64,000 bases of DNA from JARROD01 sp037384225 (GTDB lineage Bacteria; Pseudomonadota; Gammaproteobacteria; Pseudomonadales; Cellvibrionaceae), in assembly GCA_037384225.1 (NCBI GenBank), contig JARROD010000001.1, forward strand, positions 40,821 to 104,820, written 5' to 3'. Shown here one piece after another: positions 61,984-64,000 of the stretch (position 1 is its first letter; every line of letters starts with the position of its first letter). The translations under genes were made by a program, and so were the position numbers. Below the pieces are notes generated by a model. That model worked only from the letters and a program-made list of their open reading frames with translations, made no database searches and had not been told where the DNA came from.

Positions 61984-63888
61984 CTATAAATTGACCGAGC
62001 GTTTTTTTAANNNNNNNNNNNNNNNNNNNNAAATCAGCAACAAAGATACGGCTGCCGGTGTCACACCGGGAACACGGGCAGCGCGGGCCAGGGTTTGCGG
62101 TCGAACCTCGAGCAGTTTTTGTTTCACTTCGTGAGACAGGCCTTCCACAGTGGCGTAATCAAAGTCAGCGGGAATAGACGTCTCTTCGTGCCGACGCAAT
62201 CGTTCAATCTCTTCCTGTTGTCGATCTATGTAGCCGGCGTATTTAGCGTCGATTTCCAGCTGCTCCACCACCTGTGGATGAGATTGCGGGTTAAAATTGG
62301 CTCGCCCCTTCAATGTAGACACATCGCTGTAGCCCAACCGCGGGCGCTTGAGCAGGTCATGCAGGCTGTATTCGCGCGCAATCGGCGCCTCAAGTCGAGG
62401 CTCCAGCACTCGGGCCTCTTCACTGCCAGCCTGAATCCAGGTGTTTTTCAGGCGCTGTTTCTCCTGTTCGACCAGATCCCGTTTTTCGCAGAATCCCCGC
62501 CAACGCAGATCGTCCACCAATCCCAGCTCACGGCCTTTTTCCGTCAACCGCAGATCGGCATTGTCCTCCCGCAGCAGCAGCCGATACTCGGCGCGACTGG
62601 TAAACATCCGATAGGGTTCACTGGTTCCCATACTGATCAGGTCGTCCACCAGTACCCCGATATAGGCTTGGTCGCGGCGCGGGCACCAGGGTTCTTGCTC
62701 CCGCGCGCGCAAGCAAGCGTTGATGCCCGCCAGTAAGCCCTGGGCGCCAGCTTCCTCATAACCGGTTGTACCATTGATCTGACCGGCAAAAAACAAGCCG
62801 TCGATATGCCGGGTTTCTAGGCTGTAATGCAAGTCCTGCGGATTAAAAAAATCGTATTCAATCGCATACCCGGGGCGCGTGATATGGGCGTTTTCAAACC
62901 CTCTGATAGACCGCACTAGGTTCAATTGCACGTCGAAAGGCAAGCTGGTCGAAATGCCGTTAGGATAGAGTTCGCAGGTATCAAGGCCTTCCGGTTCAAC
63001 AAAAATCTGATGGGCGTTTTTATCGGCGAAACGGTTGACCTTGTCTTCGATAGAAGGACAGTAACGGGGACCGGCGCCAGCAATGACGCCGGTGTACATG
63101 GGCGAGCGGTCGAGACCGCCGCGAATGATATCGTGGGTTTGCTCATTGGTGTGAGTAATCCAGCAACACACCTGTTGCGGGTGATCCCCCCGACAACCGA
63201 GGAAGGACATTACCGGTGTCGGCGAATCGCCCCACTGCTGTTCGAGTATGGAAAAGTTTACGCTTTTGGCATCGACTCTCGGCGGAGTACCCGTTTTCAG
63301 GCGCTCGACCCTCAGCGGCAATTCCCGCAGGCGCCTGGCCAATGCCAATGACGGTGGATCTCCGGCGCGACCACCGGAATGATGTTGCAGGCCGATATGC
63401 ATAACACCGCCGAGAAAAGTGCCGGCAGCCAACACAACGCTGCGACAATAAAATTTAATACCGGCTTGTGTCACCACACCGCGAACGGTTTCACCTTCAA
63501 CAATCAGGTCGTCGACGGCCTGTTGAAAAATCTGCAAATTGGGCTGGTTTTCAAGTGTCTTTCTGATCGCCGCTTTGTACAGCGCCCGGTCGGCCTGGGC
63601 TCGAGTAGCTCTGACAGCCGGCCCTTTGCGTGCGTTCAATACGCGAAACTGAATACCCCCTTTGTCTGTCGCCCGTGCCATGGCGCCGCCGAGAGCATCG
63701 ATTTCCTTGACCAGATGACTTTTGCCAATACCACCGATGGCCGGGTTGCAGGACATCTGCCCAAGGGTTTCCACATTGTGGGTCAACAGAAGCGTCTTGC
63801 TGCCCATGCGTGCGGCGGCAAGGCAGGCTTCTGTACCGGCGTGTCCACCACCGATAACGATCACATCAAAGCGATCCGGATAGTCCAT
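61984..63888 (-). CDS. mnmG: tRNA uridine-5-carboxymethylaminomethyl modification enzyme MnmG (GidA), with an assembly gap near the 3' end
   Basis: The FAD-dependent partner of MnmE in modifying U34 of certain tRNAs. Visible features are the FAD motif [20 protein letters not shown] near residue 12, [16 protein letters not shown], the [11 protein letters not shown] region with the catalytic Cys, and the late [16 protein letters not shown]. 20 N (62011-62030) lie between SLLLI and LKKRSVNL at the end. In relatives SLLLI and LKKR are separated by about one residue, so the real gap is probably two bases, and the encoded protein about 628 residues, a normal length. It is the last gene before the window edge. 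Confidence 0.95.
   Translation of the reverse strand: MDYPDRFDVIVIGGGHAGTEACLAAARMGSKTLLLTHNVETLGQMSCNPAIGGIGKSHLVKEIDALGGAMARATDKGGIQFRVLNARKGPAVRATRAQADRALYKAAIRKTLENQPNLQIFQQAVDDLIVEGETVRGVVTQAGIKFYCRSVVLAAGTFLGGVMHIGLQHHSGGRAGDPPSLALARRLRELPLRVERLKTGTPPRVDAKSVNFSILEQQWGDSPTPVMSFLGCRGDHPQQVCCWITHTNEQTHDIIRGGLDRSPMYTGVIAGAGPRYCPSIEDKVNRFADKNAHQIFVEPEGLDTCELYPNGISTSLPFDVQLNLVRSIRGFENAHITRPGYAIEYDFFNPQDLHYSLETRHIDGLFFAGQINGTTGYEEAGAQGLLAGINACLRAREQEPWCPRRDQAYIGVLVDDLISMGTSEPYRMFTSRAEYRLLLREDNADLRLTEKGRELGLVDDLRWRGFCEKRDLVEQEKQRLKNTWIQAGSEEARVLEPRLEAPIAREYSLHDLLKRPRLGYSDVSTLKGRANFNPQSHPQVVEQLEIDAKYAGYIDRQQEEIERLRRHEETSIPADFDYATVEGLSHEVKQKLLEVRPQTLARAARVPGVTPAAVSLLLIXXXXXXXLKKRSVNL
62011..62030. 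other. Assembly gap (20 N) inside mnmG
   Basis: 20 undetermined bases next to a run of seven T and two A. A homopolymer-linked break with a placeholder length is likely; the reading frame fits a true gap of 2 bases (or 2 plus a multiple of 3). Confidence 0.99.
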
Positions 63889-64000
63889 AACTGGGAAAAC
63901 CTCTGGCTGAAATTACACCCCGGGGCGAAAGGGGCGCACATTATATGTCGATTGTGCCTTTTGCACAAAAGGCTGTTCAAAAAAACAACGAGGAAATTTG
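63889..64000. other. Region upstream of mnmG to the window edge
   Basis: 112 bases with a short hairpin-like stretch (ccttttgcacaaaagg, about 63958-63973). No gene is visible. The mnmG promoter is expected here or just beyond. Confidence 0.4.

Overview
The window is a piece of a gammaproteobacterial chromosome close to the replication origin. The right third has the conserved origin-flanking order mnmG-rsmG-parA-parB-(atpI)-atpBEFHAGDC-glmU-glmS, all on the minus strand, as in Pseudomonas, Cellvibrio and relatives. Protein details (PstA and PstC with long N-terminal extensions, a PA3496-family protein, HexR, HdfR, TRAP transport, hydroxyproline use) suggest a marine Cellvibrionales-like bacterium. 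That placement is inferred from gene content, not from a search. Two runs of N (6166-6211 and 62011-62030) show that this is a draft assembly.

Layout. 1-6.4 kb: the end of a hybrid sensor kinase, a LuxR-type response regulator, 3-hydroxybutyrate dehydrogenase, small housekeeping genes (DUF938, TfoX-N, yaaA, DUF4265) and an M48 lipoprotein protease. 6.5-12.3 kb: the phosphate operon pstSCAB-phoU behind a four-repeat Pho box. 12.5-16.2 kb: a split TRAP transporter around a yciA thioesterase. 16.3-21.3 kb: uvrD, hexR, an XRE regulator and tlyA. 21.5-25.5 kb: a hydroxyproline catabolic operon (deaminase, GntR regulator, epimerase, FAD dehydrogenase).

25.5-43.4 kb: a complete aryl-polyene (xanthomonadin-like) pigment cluster in two divergent operons. 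It has two ketosynthases, a chain-length factor, two acyl carrier proteins, a ketoreductase, four hotdog dehydratase-type proteins plus a thioesterase, an AMP ligase, a methyltransferase, two acyltransferases, a glycosyltransferase, an MMPL exporter with LolA-like and DUF3261 partners, and a chorismatase that probably supplies the hydroxybenzoate head group. 43.4-48.6 kb: an unrecognised protein, a PA3496-family protein, hdfR and a receiver-phosphatase-ATPase regulator. 48.6-63.9 kb: glmS, glmU, the ATP synthase operon, parB, parA, rsmG and mnmG. atpI appears to be a decayed remnant.

The most unusual signal lies between the genes. At least four families of long-inverted-repeat, non-coding, MITE-like elements occupy intergenic spaces (around 19.6, 32.6, 44.9, 48.1 and 48.3 kb). 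One family (termini gtaacttctcaataacccgg) has two full copies with near-perfect 8-bp flanking duplications, several solo or degenerate ends, a three-unit tandem array of its terminus just upstream of the epimerase gene, and a copy end at the edge of the first assembly gap.
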